64,000 bases of DNA from JADGRF01 sp035274465 (GTDB lineage: Bacteria > Myxococcota_A > Polyangia > Polyangiales > JAFGIB01). Where the stretch lies: contig DATEOF010000229.1 of assembly GCA_035274465.1 (NCBI GenBank), forward strand, positions 1 through 64,000, in the 5' to 3' direction. The notes beneath the pieces were generated by a model. The model had not been told where the DNA came from, did no database searches, and worked only from the letters and a program-made list of their open reading frames with translations. Position 1 is the first letter of the stretch, and each line of letters begins with the position of its first letter. The translations under genes were made by a program, and so were the position numbers. Positions 1 through 10,400 of the stretch are shown in pieces.

Positions 1-198
1 AGCCACGCCGGGCTGGCCCGCACTGCCGGTGCCGGCCGCGCTCGTCGAACCGGCGGGACCTCCCGTGGCAGGTGAACTGCCTGCCGTCGAGACGCCCTGC
101 AGCCCGCGAGGCCCGTCGCCTTCGTCAGCCGAGCAGGCCGACAGCAGCAATCCGAACGCGCAGGTGTACGAGATGATGGATCTATTGCGGTCGTGCAT
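1..198 (-). CDS. Lipoprotein, N-terminal part (runs off the window)
   Basis: The first 66 codons of a minus-strand gene are present, starting at ATG 198 and open to the window edge. The N-terminus has a type II signal peptide: a hydrophobic run FGLLLSAC, so lipidation would fall on the Cys at residue 22. After this comes a Gly/Ser/Ala/Thr-rich, disordered linker, the usual tether of myxobacterial surface lipoproteins. No catalytic domain is visible in the part present, so function cannot be assigned. It lies 67 bp downstream of the hybrid histidine kinase gene on the same strand, but the gap argues only weakly for a shared transcript. Confidence 0.75.
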   Translation of the reverse strand, partial: MHDRNRSIISYTCAFGLLLSACSADEGDGPRGLQGVSTAGSSPATGGPAGSTSAAGTGSAGQPGVA

Positions 199-265
199 GG
201 GTGTGGGACGACGCGCAGGTGCGCGCCCTCGTACGAAGTTAGTTGCTTCGAGCCGCGCTACAGGC

Positions 266-2239
266 TCAGCCGGACACGCGGCCCTCGAACAGGTGATCCA
301 GCGCTCGCGCCAGCTGATCCCTACGAAACGGCTTCTGCAGAAAGGTGAGGTTCTCGTCGCTCAGACCACCGGCCAAGCGGCTCTCGTCGAAGCCACTCAT
401 CAACACGATGGGAAGGTCGTGTCGGCGCTCGCGCAGCAAGGGCAGCACGTCGAGCCCGCCCATCTTCGGCATCATCATGTCGAGCAAGACCGCACTCGCG
501 CCGCTCGCATTGTTGGCCAGGAACTCGATCGCTTGCGCACCGTCGCTCGCCTCGAGCACGTCGAACCCGAGCGAGTTGACCATTCGCGCTGCGATACGCC
601 GCACCGCCGGTTCATCGTCGACGACCAGCACCGTGCCGGTGGCACGCAGCGTCGATTGTTTGGCCGCGTCGGGCTGCGCGACGACGGCGTCGGACGCGAG
701 CGGCAAAGCACACAGGAAACACGAACCTTGACCGGGTTCGCTCTGCACCAGCATGCCGCCGCGATGCGCGCGCACGATCCCGAGCGTGGCCGCGAGACCG
801 AGCCCCCGACCCGTGGCCTTCGTCGTGAAGAACGGGTCGAAGATCTTCGTGATCGTCTCCGACGACATGCCGACGCCCGAATCGCGTACCTCGACGAACG
901 CGTACGACCCCGACTCGAGGCCACCAGCTTCGGTGAACGACATCAGCTCACTGTCCGCGAACTCGCGCACCCCCGTGCGTACGTGGATATCGCCTTCGGC
1001 GTCGCCAATTGCATCGCCTGCGTTGATCAGCAGGTTGAGTATGACTTGCGTCAGCTGCGAGTGGTCGAGCAGAACCCGCAGAGGCGTCTCGGGAAACTCG
1101 GTATGCAGCCGGACCTTCTTGCTCAGCGAGGGCCCTGCGAGCGGTAGGATCTCGCGCGTCAATGCGCTCAGATCTGCCGCGGCCTTGCAGGGCTCGGCTC
1201 TACCCGCGTACGCCAGCATCTGTCGACACAGATCTCGTGCTCGTTCCGCAGCAGCAGTCGCCGGCATCAATTCATCTTTCACGGCTCCCGGGTCCTGGAT
1301 CGCTTCGATCGCTAGCTCGATGCCCCCGAGGATCACGGTGAGTAGGTTGTTGAAGTCGTGCGCGATGCCGCCGGCCATCACACCCAGACCTTCGAGCTTC
1401 TGCGTGTACTCGAGCTTCGCCTGCAAGTGCGCTCGCTCGGCCTCGGCTTTCTTGCGCGCCGTGACGTCGTGAAACGTGCATCCGAACTGTCCTGGGACGG
1501 GACGAAACAACAGCACTTCGAACCACTTGTCGAACTCTTGCGAGTAGGCTTCGTAGCGAAGTGGGATGCCGGTCTTCGTGACTCCACCCGAAGCTTCGAT
1601 CCAGTGCTTCTCGGTGCCGGGTAGAACCTCGAGCACGCGGCGGCCGACAATGTCTGCAGCCTTCAGACCCGTCATCTCCTCGAATGCAGGGTTGACGGCG
1701 CGAAAGCGATAATCGAGCGGCTCGCCTGCCTCGTCGAAGATCATGTCATGATACGAAAATCCGTCGAGCATCCCGTCGAACAGGTGTTTGTACGCGTCTT
1801 CGCTGGCTTTGAGCGCCTGTCGCGTCTCGATGATATCTGTCACGTCACGTGCCACCGCGAGCACGCGCACCTCGGTCGCGTCGACCACCGCGTTCCAGGA
1901 CAGCCACCGATAGCTCCCGTCGCGATGCCGATAGCGGTTCTGGAACGCGACCACGCCGGAACCCGCGGCTAGACTTCGTGCAACCCCGCGCGTAGCTTCG
2001 GCGTCGTCCGGGTGCACGAAGTCGAGGTACGGCACGCTGGTGAGCTCTTCGATGCTCCAGCCGAGCACGGTCGTCCACGAGGGGTTGAGCTGCTTGAAGT
2101 AGCCGTCGGTCCCGGCCACGCACATCAAGTCGAGCGCGTTCTGGAACAGCCTGAGCCGTGGCTCGTTCTCGCGCAGCTGCGCTTCGAGCTCGGCGATACG
2201 TTCATTCGCCCGGAGCAGTGCCTCGGCACAATCTGTCAT
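266..2239 (-). CDS. PAS-PAS hybrid histidine kinase with C-terminal receiver
   Basis: A 657-residue protein without membrane segments, so a cytoplasmic sensor. A short coiled coil (residues 5-30) precedes two PAS domains (about 30-135 and 150-262). The dimerisation/phosphoacceptor region has HDFNN with His294, and the ATP-binding domain has the N box NLLINAGDA (402-410), DSGVGM and GRGLGLA. A C-terminal receiver (about 536-655) carries VVDDEP and the phosphoacceptor Asp587 in LLDMMMP. Such proteins autophosphorylate on His and pass phosphate to their own receiver. ATG 2239 is preceded by GAGGGA. Its core closely resembles that of the kinase at 23053-25272. No cognate output regulator is adjacent, and the signal is unknown. 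Confidence 0.93.
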   Translation of the reverse strand: MTDCAEALLRANERIAELEAQLRENEPRLRLFQNALDLMCVAGTDGYFKQLNPSWTTVLGWSIEELTSVPYLDFVHPDDAEATRGVARSLAAGSGVVAFQNRYRHRDGSYRWLSWNAVVDATEVRVLAVARDVTDIIETRQALKASEDAYKHLFDGMLDGFSYHDMIFDEAGEPLDYRFRAVNPAFEEMTGLKAADIVGRRVLEVLPGTEKHWIEASGGVTKTGIPLRYEAYSQEFDKWFEVLLFRPVPGQFGCTFHDVTARKKAEAERAHLQAKLEYTQKLEGLGVMAGGIAHDFNNLLTVILGGIELAIEAIQDPGAVKDELMPATAAAERARDLCRQMLAYAGRAEPCKAAADLSALTREILPLAGPSLSKKVRLHTEFPETPLRVLLDHSQLTQVILNLLINAGDAIGDAEGDIHVRTGVREFADSELMSFTEAGGLESGSYAFVEVRDSGVGMSSETITKIFDPFFTTKATGRGLGLAATLGIVRAHRGGMLVQSEPGQGSCFLCALPLASDAVVAQPDAAKQSTLRATGTVLVVDDEPAVRRIAARMVNSLGFDVLEASDGAQAIEFLANNASGASAVLLDMMMPKMGGLDVLPLLRERRHDLPIVLMSGFDESRLAGGLSDENLTFLQKPFRRDQLARALDHLFEGRVSG

Positions 2240-2355
2240 ACATGGGTCCCTCGCCCTAGGGGAGCTGACCCGAGCATACCCGGCGGCCCCGTGAAATCAC
2301 ACGGCAGGTTCCGCCATGGGCAATTCATGCCCCAATTTAGTCAGCTTGGCCGCCC

Positions 2356-3498
2356 TCAAGCGCCCATCATGTAGCGGAAGTTCCCGCTGTAGAACTGCTC
2401 TTTCTCCGAGTCGTTCACGCCGGAGAGATGCCGCTCGAAGCGGCCGATCGGGTCGTCCGTGCCTTCGGGGTGCGGATAATCGCTCGAGAACAAGAACAGC
2501 TCTGAACCCGCGTCGCGGATCATGCGGCCGACGTCTTCGCCCGGAAACGGCGTGAAGCGCACCGCGCGCCGGATGTACTCGGACGCCTTCAGCGAGAGCG
2601 AGGCGACTTGCGGGTCACTGCGCTTGAACACCTTCTGCCCCTGGTCGAGCGTGCGCAGGAACTCGGGTACCCAGCCGGCACCGAGCTCGATCACGCCGCC
2701 GCGCAGCTGCGGGAAGCGCTCGAACACGCCGTCGAACACCATCGCGGTCAGGAACATCTGCGGCGCGAACGCCAGCGCCATGAAGTCGCGCACGCGCAGG
2801 TTCTCGCCGCCGCCGACGAGATCCGGCGGGAGCGGCTTGCCGTTGTTCAAGTAGGCCTTCGACACCAGCTGACTGTTGGGGCCGACGTGCAGCATGAAAG
2901 GTACCTTCAGCTCGCACAGTCGCTGCCAGATGGGATCCAGATCGGTGTGCCCCGGTGCGCGGTCGCCGGCAGGCATGGCCGGGATCCAGAACGCACCGCA
3001 GCCAGCCTTCACGCCCTCGTCGATCGCCTGCACGGCGCGCGCCGGATCGATCAGCGAGACCTGTCCGACCGCGATCAGTCGAGCATCGGCCGCGCAGAAC
3101 TCCGCGATCGCGCGGTTGTGGGCGCGCACGCCGCCGTAGACCACGGCCGGGTCTGCGTGGCGCAAGTACTGGCCGCCCGCGAACGTCGAGAAGACCAACT
3201 GCCCCGAGAACCCGAGATCGTCGAGGGCACGAACCCGTTCGGCCGACTCGAACGCACCCGGCGCGCCCCAGCCCTTCGCACCCGCGATCACGTTCGCGAC
3301 CGCGTCGCTGCGCTCCGAGCGTTCGCGCGCACGCTGCAAGGCTTTCTCGATGCTCGCGTAGGTGGCAGTGCCGGCTTTGCTCAAGCCGAGCGGCGGCAAG
3401 ATCGGCAGGACGTCGGGATCGGCATGGCGCTCGATCCAGCCCGGTACTTCCATGATGTGACTGTCCGCGTCGTAGGTGATGCGTGTGCTGTAGGTCAT
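2356..3498 (-). CDS. Amidohydrolase-family (ACMSD-like) metal-dependent hydrolase/decarboxylase
   Basis: A 380-residue protein of the amidohydrolase-2 superfamily, which holds metal-dependent decarboxylases and hydrolases such as ACMSD. The N-terminus shows the metal-binding pattern D10-A-D12-S-H14. A central FMLHVGPNS strand supplies the expected His, and the C-terminal FSSDYPHPEG matches the superfamily's catalytic Asp region. ATG 3498 was chosen because GAGGAG sits just upstream; a longer reading would run into the TetR gene. It lies 17 bp downstream of the TetR regulator gene on the same strand, so the two are probably one transcript and the regulator may control it. The substrate is unknown, possibly an aromatic carboxylate. 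Confidence 0.88.
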   Translation of the reverse strand: MTYSTRITYDADSHIMEVPGWIERHADPDVLPILPPLGLSKAGTATYASIEKALQRARERSERSDAVANVIAGAKGWGAPGAFESAERVRALDDLGFSGQLVFSTFAGGQYLRHADPAVVYGGVRAHNRAIAEFCAADARLIAVGQVSLIDPARAVQAIDEGVKAGCGAFWIPAMPAGDRAPGHTDLDPIWQRLCELKVPFMLHVGPNSQLVSKAYLNNGKPLPPDLVGGGENLRVRDFMALAFAPQMFLTAMVFDGVFERFPQLRGGVIELGAGWVPEFLRTLDQGQKVFKRSDPQVASLSLKASEYIRRAVRFTPFPGEDVGRMIRDAGSELFLFSSDYPHPEGTDDPIGRFERHLSGVNDSEKEQFYSGNFRYMMGA

Positions 3499-3515
3499 GG
3501 CTCCTCGATCCCGAA

Positions 3516-4178
3516 CTAACGCTTGTTGCTCTTCCGGCCGCCCCGGATGCTGCGCAGCTGACCGCCCCGCGCGAGCGCACCGCCGGCCCAAATCACCACT
3601 GCACTGCGCAGCGCCTCGCGGCGCGATACGCGCAGCCGCTCGGCGAAGCTCGGCGCGATCACAGTCGACAGGATGGTGTCGAGCACCGCGAACGCGACGC
3701 GCTCGTCCACGCCGGGCTTGAGCAGCGGCCGCAGCAGCTGGGCACCGCGACGCTTGCGCTCGTTGACGACGTCCTTGTAGCGCTGCCAGACGGCCGGGTA
3801 GTCGGTCTGCAGATCGCGCACGAAAGCCGGGGACAACGTGGCATTGGCATCCGCCCAGGCGTCGATCCATTGCATGTACTGCTCGAAGCCCTCGCGGCCC
3901 AGCTTGGGACCCTTCACGGCTTCGGCGGCACCCAGCTCGTCCGCCCAGCGTTCGACGCAAGCCATCGCGAGCGCTTCCTTGGACGGGTACAGCTTGTAGA
4001 GCGTCGCGGCGCTCATGCGCAGCTCGGTGGCGAGCTCGGTCATGATCAGCGCCCGGATGCCGAAGCGCTTCGCGCGGGAGGAGAATTCCTCGAGGATCTG
4101 TTCCTTGACCTGGTTGGGATGGACCCGAGTGCGGCGCGTACTGGATTTCACCCTAGAGTAACTACGATAGCGCTTCAT
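3516..4178 (-). CDS. TetR/AcrR-family transcriptional regulator
   Basis: A 220-residue regulator. The N-terminal helix-turn-helix spans about residues 22-70 (AKRFGIRALIMTELATEL, then MSAATLYKLYPSKEAL), the classic TetR DNA-binding pattern. The rest is an all-alpha ligand-binding domain. ATG 4178 is preferred over an upstream TTG at 4187. The gene is divergent from the MFS exporter at 4252 with about 73 bp between them and is followed closely by the amidohydrolase gene. This is the usual arrangement of a repressor controlling both itself and an exporter. I see no clear operator palindrome in the short divergent gap. The ligand is unknown. Confidence 0.92.
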   Translation of the reverse strand: MKRYRSYSRVKSSTRRTRVHPNQVKEQILEEFSSRAKRFGIRALIMTELATELRMSAATLYKLYPSKEALAMACVERWADELGAAEAVKGPKLGREGFEQYMQWIDAWADANATLSPAFVRDLQTDYPAVWQRYKDVVNERKRRGAQLLRPLLKPGVDERVAFAVLDTILSTVIAPSFAERLRVSRREALRSAVVIWAGGALARGGQLRSIRGGRKSNKR

Positions 4179-4251
4179 TACCCGCAATGGCCTCGCTGCA
4201 AGATTTGCAGCCTAGCGGACGACTTTGCTACCTTGAAACCCTCAGTCGGTG

Positions 4252-5646
4252 ATGGACGACGCACAGCAGGCGCATGCGGCCAGCATTTGGCGGGCGCCGC
4301 TAGGACGCCTGACCATCGGGCTCACGCTCACCGTCGCGGCCACCGCGTTCGAAGCGCTCGCGGTCGCCACGATCTTGCCAATCACGCTGGACGAGCTCGG
4401 CGACCTGGTCTTCTACGGCTGGACGTTCAGTGCCTTTTTGCTGGCGAACCTGGTCGGCATCAGCATCGGTGGCAGCGAGAGTGAACGCCTGGGTCTTGTT
4501 CGGTTGTTTGCGGCAGGTGTGCTGCTGTTCTCGGGCGGCCTGGTGGTCAGCGGCTGCGCACCCGCGATGTCGGTCATCGTCGGCGGCCGCGTGCTGCAGG
4601 GCTTCGGCGCGGGACTGCTCTCGACGGTGGCGTACGCCGCGATCGCACAGGCGTATGCGGCTTCGCTGCAGCCGCGCATGCTGGCCACGCTCTCGAGCGC
4701 CTGGGTCGTGCCCGGCCTGGTCGGCCCGGGGCTGGCGAGCCTGATCGCGGAGCACGCCAGCTGGCGGTGGGTGTTCTGGGGCCTGGTGCCGCTGCCGCTG
4801 TTGGCTGCAACGCTGGTGCTGCCCGCGTTGCGCTCCTTGCCACGGACAGCCGCGAAGGAGAAGTCGAGCGGCAGCATCGCGTTGGCCGTACAGCTCGGCC
4901 TCGGCGCCAGCGCGGCGCTGAGCGGCCTGGGCATGCACAGCTGGCCGGCGGCGCTCGCGCTCGTCGTCCTCGGCGGCGCCGCCGCAGTGCACGCGCTGAC
5001 CAGACTACTGCCGCGCGGCACCCTCCTCGCACGCGCCGGCCTGCCCGCGGCCGTGGCCAGCATGGCCCTGATCAACTTCGCGTTCTTCGGCGCGGAGGCC
5101 TTCCTCCCACTCGCGCTGAGCCGCGTGCGTCAAGCACCCGTGGTGCTCAGCGGCCTCGCGCTCACGGCCGCCGCGCTCACCTGGACGGCCGGCGCCTGGC
5201 TCCCGGTCCGAGTCGCGGATCGCATCAGCCGGCGCAAGATCATCCTCGGCGGGCTCGCCATCCTCGCTGTCGGGCTCCTCGCGACGCTGTCCCTGCTCAC
5301 CCCCGAAGTCCCGGCCGCCTGCGCCGTGGTCGCGTGGGGCATCACCGGCCTCGGCATGGGCCTCGCGTTCACCACCACCTCGGCCGCGATCCTCGAGACC
5401 GCCGGCCCGAGCGAGGCCGGACTCGCGTCTGCATCCCTGCAACTCGCGCAGGTCCTGGGCGCCGCGATCGCCACGGGTGCAGGCGGAGCCGTGGTCGCCG
5501 CGCCCTTCGCCGGCGACCCACCTGCGCTCGGCATCGCCATCGTCGACATCGCCATGCTACTGGCGATCGGACTCGCGATGCTGAGCGCGCGCGGCATTCC
5601 GAACCAGGGCCCCTACTTGGCGACCGAGAATACGGCAGTGCTCTGA
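4252..5646 (+). CDS. MFS-family multidrug/solute exporter
   Basis: A 464-residue integral membrane protein with about 12-14 predicted helices and the look of a drug:H+ antiporter: an early ALAVATILPITLDELG segment, then GRVLQGFGAG and WRWVFWGLVPL, which are characteristic of the DHA2-like group. It acts in the inner membrane, probably exporting a small hydrophobic compound. ATG 4252 follows an in-frame GTG at 4249, and no strong Shine-Dalgarno is visible. It is divergent from the TetR gene, so repression relieved by substrate is the simplest model. The 3' end overlaps by 34 bp the 3' end of the convergent small lipoprotein gene. Confidence 0.9.
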   Translation: MDDAQQAHAASIWRAPLGRLTIGLTLTVAATAFEALAVATILPITLDELGDLVFYGWTFSAFLLANLVGISIGGSESERLGLVRLFAAGVLLFSGGLVVSGCAPAMSVIVGGRVLQGFGAGLLSTVAYAAIAQAYAASLQPRMLATLSSAWVVPGLVGPGLASLIAEHASWRWVFWGLVPLPLLAATLVLPALRSLPRTAAKEKSSGSIALAVQLGLGASAALSGLGMHSWPAALALVVLGGAAAVHALTRLLPRGTLLARAGLPAAVASMALINFAFFGAEAFLPLALSRVRQAPVVLSGLALTAAALTWTAGAWLPVRVADRISRRKIILGGLAILAVGLLATLSLLTPEVPAACAVVAWGITGLGMGLAFTTTSAAILETAGPSEAGLASASLQLAQVLGAAIATGAGGAVVAAPFAGDPPALGIAIVDIAMLLAIGLAMLSARGIPNQGPYLATENTAVL

Positions 5647-6050
5647 GTGAACACGCCGCCCGTCGGGGGCTGGAACACGCCGCCCTTGCCGCCCGAGGTC
5701 GCGCGGATCTGCGTGCACGTACAGTGCGTGGTCAACCAGCCGTTGATGCACGCGATCAGGTTGTCGATGCTGGCGTCCGTGCACACGCCGCTCATGTCTT
5801 CGCAGTCGTTCTCGATCGACTTGTCGCACGTGCAGGTACCACCCGAGCAGGTGTAACCGAGCCGCGTGCCGCCCCCGCCGCGCTGCAGCGCTTCTTCGCT
5901 GCCGGCCACGGCCACCGGGTCGGCGTCCGAGTCCTCGTCCAGCATGCCGGTGTCCGCGGCGCAGCCAACAGCTGCAGTGACCGTCAGCACCAAGAGCAGC
6001 AACAGCCTGCGTGCCGTCGAGAAATCAGTCGTCGATAGTTCCGTCTTCAT
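5613..6050 (-). CDS. Small Cys-rich lipoprotein of unknown function
   Basis: A 145-residue protein. Residues 1-30 are a lipoprotein signal peptide with a leucine run and a VGC lipobox. The mature part has an acidic stretch, a Gly-rich hinge and about nine cysteines in patterns such as CSGGTCTCD and THCTCTQ. This suggests a disulfide-stabilised exported domain. ATG 6050 is supported by GGGAGAAG upstream; the frame stays open further but would run into the RND adaptor gene. No family is recognised. It is divergent from the RND adaptor gene with a 208-bp gap that could hold promoters for both, and it overlaps the MFS gene tail to tail. Confidence 0.75.
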   Translation of the reverse strand: MKTELSTTDFSTARRLLLLLVLTVTAAVGCAADTGMLDEDSDADPVAVAGSEEALQRGGGGTRLGYTCSGGTCTCDKSIENDCEDMSGVCTDASIDNLIACINGWLTTHCTCTQIRATSGGKGGVFQPPTGGVFTQSTAVFSVAK

Positions 6051-6258
6051 GCGTGCTTCTCCCGCTCGGTCGCCGCCCGGCAACCGGTGTTTTTTCGCCC
6101 TCGGGTGATCAAACGCAGAAACGCCGCCGATCCGGACATCCCCCGCCGAAAGCCCGGCACCTGCCGCGTTCCCTGCAGACCCGTCGGCGATTTCCTCAAG
6201 GATTCCCGGACGATCCCCCTGGCACACGCCTCGCAATGCCGGGCCGCCAGGAGGCACC

Positions 6259-7398
6259 ATGAAGACCCAAATCCATCTCTCGCTCTGCATCACGGCCCTG
6301 GCGTGCATGCCGCCTGGCTGCAGCCAGCCCGCGCACGGCGCAGTGAGCTCGGCCACGCCGGTGAAGGTGCAGCGCGTCGAAGTGACGCCCAAGTCTGCAT
6401 CCACCCGCTACTCCGGGACGCTCGAGCCGGCGATCCGCGTCGAGGCCGCGTTCAAGGTCGGCGGCTACGTCGAGATGATCGGCCAGGTGAGCACGCCCGG
6501 CGGCCGCCGCGCGCTCGACAAGGGCGACTACGTGACGAAGGGCACGGTGCTCGCGCGCGTACGCACCGCGGACTACGCGCAGCGCGTCGCGACGGCCGAT
6601 ACGCAGGTGATCGACGCGCGGGCGCGCGCGCAGCTGGCGATCTCGGACCTCGAGCGCTCGAAGAAGTTGTTCGCGCTCGGCGCGATCACGCAGGCCCAGC
6701 TCGACTCGTACGTGTCTCGCGCGGACTCCGCCAAGGCCCAGGTCGAGAGCGCGCTCGCACACACGGCCGAGGCGCAGCTATCGCTGGGAGACACCGTGCT
6801 GCGTGCGCCGCTGGACGGCGTGATCCTCTCGCGGCACACCGAGGTCGGCACGTTGATGTCGCCGGGGCAACCCGCGATCACCCTGGCCGATACCCGCAGC
6901 ATGAAGGCGGTCTTCGGTGCACCGCAAAGTCTGGTCGAGCAGCTGCGGCTCGGCAGCCCGTTGCAGGTCTTCGTGGGCGCCGAGGGTGAAGCCAAGGCGC
7001 CGGACAAGTTGCTCGGCGCGCGCGTCACGCGCATCGCGCCCGCAGCCGACTCGAACGGCCGGCTGTTCGCGGTCGAAGCGGCGCTGCCCAATACCCACGG
7101 CGATCTGCGCCCCGGCGCGGTGGTCGCCGTGCACGTGCCAGATGCAGCCACCAGCGGCGAGGCTCTATTGGTCCCGCTGAGCGCGGTGCTGCGTTCGCCG
7201 CGCGACCCGCAGGCGTTCTCGGTGTTCGTGCTGGATGGCGAGGGCGATCGCGCCGTGGCCCGCCTGCACGACGTGCGGCTCGGTCGCGTGATCGGCAACT
7301 CGGTCAGCGTCGAGAGCGGATTGGACGGTGCCGAGCGCGTCGTCACCATCGGCAACTCGTTGCTGCGCGACGGCAGCCCCACCGTGGTCATCCGCTGA
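6259..7398 (+). CDS. RND efflux periplasmic adaptor subunit (HlyD/AcrA type)
   Basis: A 379-residue membrane fusion protein. It has an exported N-terminus (possible lipid anchor at a Cys near residue 21), a barrel-sandwich half with EAAFKVGGYVEMI, an alpha-helical hairpin (about 110-175), a second lipoyl half with LRAPLDGVILSRHTEVGT, and a C-terminal beta-barrel. This is the usual AcrA/MexA order and length. It should link the inner-membrane pump to an outer-membrane channel. The pump gene follows 25 bp downstream, so the two form an operon. No TolC-like channel gene is present in the window, so one must be supplied elsewhere. Confidence 0.93.
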   Translation: MKTQIHLSLCITALACMPPGCSQPAHGAVSSATPVKVQRVEVTPKSASTRYSGTLEPAIRVEAAFKVGGYVEMIGQVSTPGGRRALDKGDYVTKGTVLARVRTADYAQRVATADTQVIDARARAQLAISDLERSKKLFALGAITQAQLDSYVSRADSAKAQVESALAHTAEAQLSLGDTVLRAPLDGVILSRHTEVGTLMSPGQPAITLADTRSMKAVFGAPQSLVEQLRLGSPLQVFVGAEGEAKAPDKLLGARVTRIAPAADSNGRLFAVEAALPNTHGDLRPGAVVAVHVPDAATSGEALLVPLSAVLRSPRDPQAFSVFVLDGEGDRAVARLHDVRLGRVIGNSVSVESGLDGAERVVTIGNSLLRDGSPTVVIR

Positions 7399-7423
7399 AC
7401 TCAAGCGCTGGAGGAGAACCGTC

Positions 7424-10400
7424 ATGGCACACCAATCCGACCGCGAAATGATCGCCCACACGCGCAACACCGCGCGCTTCTTCACCGAAAACCGCCACAT
7501 CTCCTGGGTGCTGCTGATCGGCACGATCGTCTGGGGCATGTTCGGCTACTACACGATGCCCAAGCGCAAGGATCCCGACATCCCCGTGCGCGCCGCAGTC
7601 GCGATCGCCTCCTGGCAAGGCGCCACAGCGCGCGATGTCGAAGATCGCGTGACGCGCACGGTCGAGCGCACGCTGGCCGAGAACTCGAAGATCGAGAAGC
7701 TCGAGTCGACCACGCGCGCGGGCGTCGCGGTCGTGACCATCACGCTCGACAAGACCGTCACCGACACCGCCAAGGAGTTCGACGACATCTGGCTCAAGCT
7801 CTCGAGCATGCTCGGCCTGCCCAGCGGTGCATGGCTCGACTTCAAGAAAGACTTCGGCGACGTCTCGGCGCTGATGCTGACGGTCGCGAGCCCCTTGGCC
7901 AGCGATGTGGAGCTGCAGCTGCGAGCGACGCAGATCGCGGACGCGATCCGCCAGGCTCGCGCCGGCGTGCAGCTCGAGAGCGGATTCGAGCCCGCGACGC
8001 TGGTCGCCTGCTTCCCGCACTCGCTCGACGCGCGCGAGCTGGCAGTCATCGGGCAGGAGCTCGCTGACTTCGCGCAGCAGCGCGGCGCGACCCACGTGCG
8101 CACCCTGCTCGGCTCGGGCTTCTTCGGCATCGACTCCCAGACGCTCGCCAGCGACGACAAGCTGCTGGCAAACGCGCGCGAGTTCCTGGCCGAACGCATG
8201 CGCGTCGCCGAGGTGCACCCCGACGTCTGGCAGCTGGCGGTGATCCGCGATCCCGCCGAGACTCAGGCGCGCCTCCGCGCGGTGGCCGGCGAGAAGTACA
8301 GCTACCGTGAGCTGGACAGGTTCACCGATCGGCTGGAGAAGGCGATGCAAGCGGTGCCCGAGGTGGCGAAGGTCACGCGCTCGGGCGTGCAGAACGACGT
8401 GGTCTACCTCGAGTACTCGCAGGAGAAGCTGTCTGCGTACGGCGTCTTGCCCTCGCAGATCGACGAGGTCCTGGCCGCACGCAACATCGTCGCTCGCGGC
8501 GGCGCGGTGGATCTGCAGCGCAAGAGCGTGCTGATCGCGCCCGACGGAGAGTTCGCGAATGAACAAGACATCGGCGCGGTGATCGTGACGCGCAGCGCGA
8601 GCGGGGCCCCCGTCTATTTACGGGACCTGGTCAGCATCACCCGCGCCTACGAGACGCCGCAGTACCTCGCCTACTCCAGCTGGAAAGACGCCTCCTGCCA
8701 GTGGCAGCGCACGCGAGCGATCACGCTGTCGCTGACCATGAAGTCGGGCCTGCAGATCGCCGACTTCGGCAAGGCCGTGCACGCCCAGCTCCAGAAGACG
8801 CGCTCGCTGCTGCCGGAGGACTTGGTGGTCGAGAGCGTGAGCGACCAGCCGCTGCAGGTCGAGGAGAACGTCGACCTGTTCATGTCCAGCCTCTACGAGG
8901 CCATCGTCCTGGTGGTGTTGGTGGCGCTGGTCGGCTTCTGGGAGTGGCGCTCGGCGCTGCTCATGGCGCTCAGCATCCCGATCACGCTGGCGATGACCTT
9001 CGGGCTGATGCGCATGCTGAACATCGACGTGCAGCAGGTGTCGATCGCATCGTTGATCATCGCGCTCGGTCTGTTGGTGGACGACCCGGTCGTGGCCGGC
9101 GACGCGATCAAGCGCGACCTGAACCGGGGCCTGCCCGGGACCGTGGCCGCCTGGCTCGGACCGACGAAGCTCGCCGGTGCGATCATGTTCGCGACGCTGA
9201 CCAACATCGTCGCCTACCTGCCGTTCTTGACGCTCAGCGGCGACTCGGGACGCTTCATCTACTCGCTGCCCATCGTGCTCACCGCGTCGCTCGTGGCCTC
9301 GCGCCTGGTGTCGATGAGCTTCATCCCGCTGCTCGGCTACTACCTGCTGCGGCCTTCCAGGCAGATCGAGCCCACGATGCAGGAGCGGCGCACGCGCGGC
9401 TTCGCCAGGTTCTACTACACCTGGGTCGGCGCAGCGATTCGCCATCGCTGGCTGGTGCTCGGCGGCGCGGTGGTGCTGCTGTGCGCGGGCATCTTCGGCG
9501 TGCGCGGCGTGAAGCAGGCGTTCTTCCCCAAGGACCTCTCGTACCTGTCCTACGTCGACGTCTGGCTGCCCGAGGATTCGCCGGTCGCCGCGACGCGAGC
9601 GACTGCGGCCGAAGTGGACGGCATCATCCGCGAGGTCGGCGCGCCATACGGCGTGAAGTCGGTCACCACGTTCGTGGGCGGCGGCGGCCCACGCTTCTGG
9701 TTCTCGGTCGCGCCCGAGCAGCGCCAGAGCAACTACGCGCAGCTGGTGATCCGGCTGAACGACAAGCACGAGACGCGACACCTGGTCGCGCCGCTGCAAG
9801 CTGCGCTCGACAGTCGCGTGGCGGGTGCTCGCATCGACGTGCGCCAACTCGAGAGTGGCCCGGCGGTCGGCATCCCGGTGTCGATCCGCGTGTCCGGTGA
9901 GCAGATCGATACGCTGCGCGAGCTTGCGAGCAGGGTCGAAGACATCATCCGCCGCGCACCCGACGCGACCCGCGTGCGCGACACCTGGGGCGCGGACAGC
10001 TTCACGGTCAAGCTCGACATCGACGCCGATCGCGCCAACGCGGCAGGCGTGACCAACTACGACGTCTCGCGCTCTTCCTCGGCGGCGCTCAACGGCTCGA
10101 ACGTGGGCACCCTCTACGAAGGCGATCACAAGGTGCCGATCGTGGCACGCCTGCGCCCGAGCGAGCGCCAGAAGCTCTCCGACGTGGAGAACCTGTACGT
10201 GTACTCGGGCCAGAACGCGCAAGCCAAGGTGCCGCTACGGCAAATCTCGGAGTTCGGCTTCGACGGCACGGTCGCGAAGATCTTGCGGCGCAACCACGCT
10301 CGCACCATCACCATCGGCGCCTTCCCGGCCGCGGGCGCGCTGCCGAGCGAGGTGCTCGCGCAGATCAAACCCGAGCTCGACGCGCTGCGGGCCGAGCTCC

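Noticed and set aside
8618..10222. Long open frame on the minus strand opposite the RND pump
   Set aside because: His/Arg/Gln-rich shadow translation; the plus strand shows a full RND protein.
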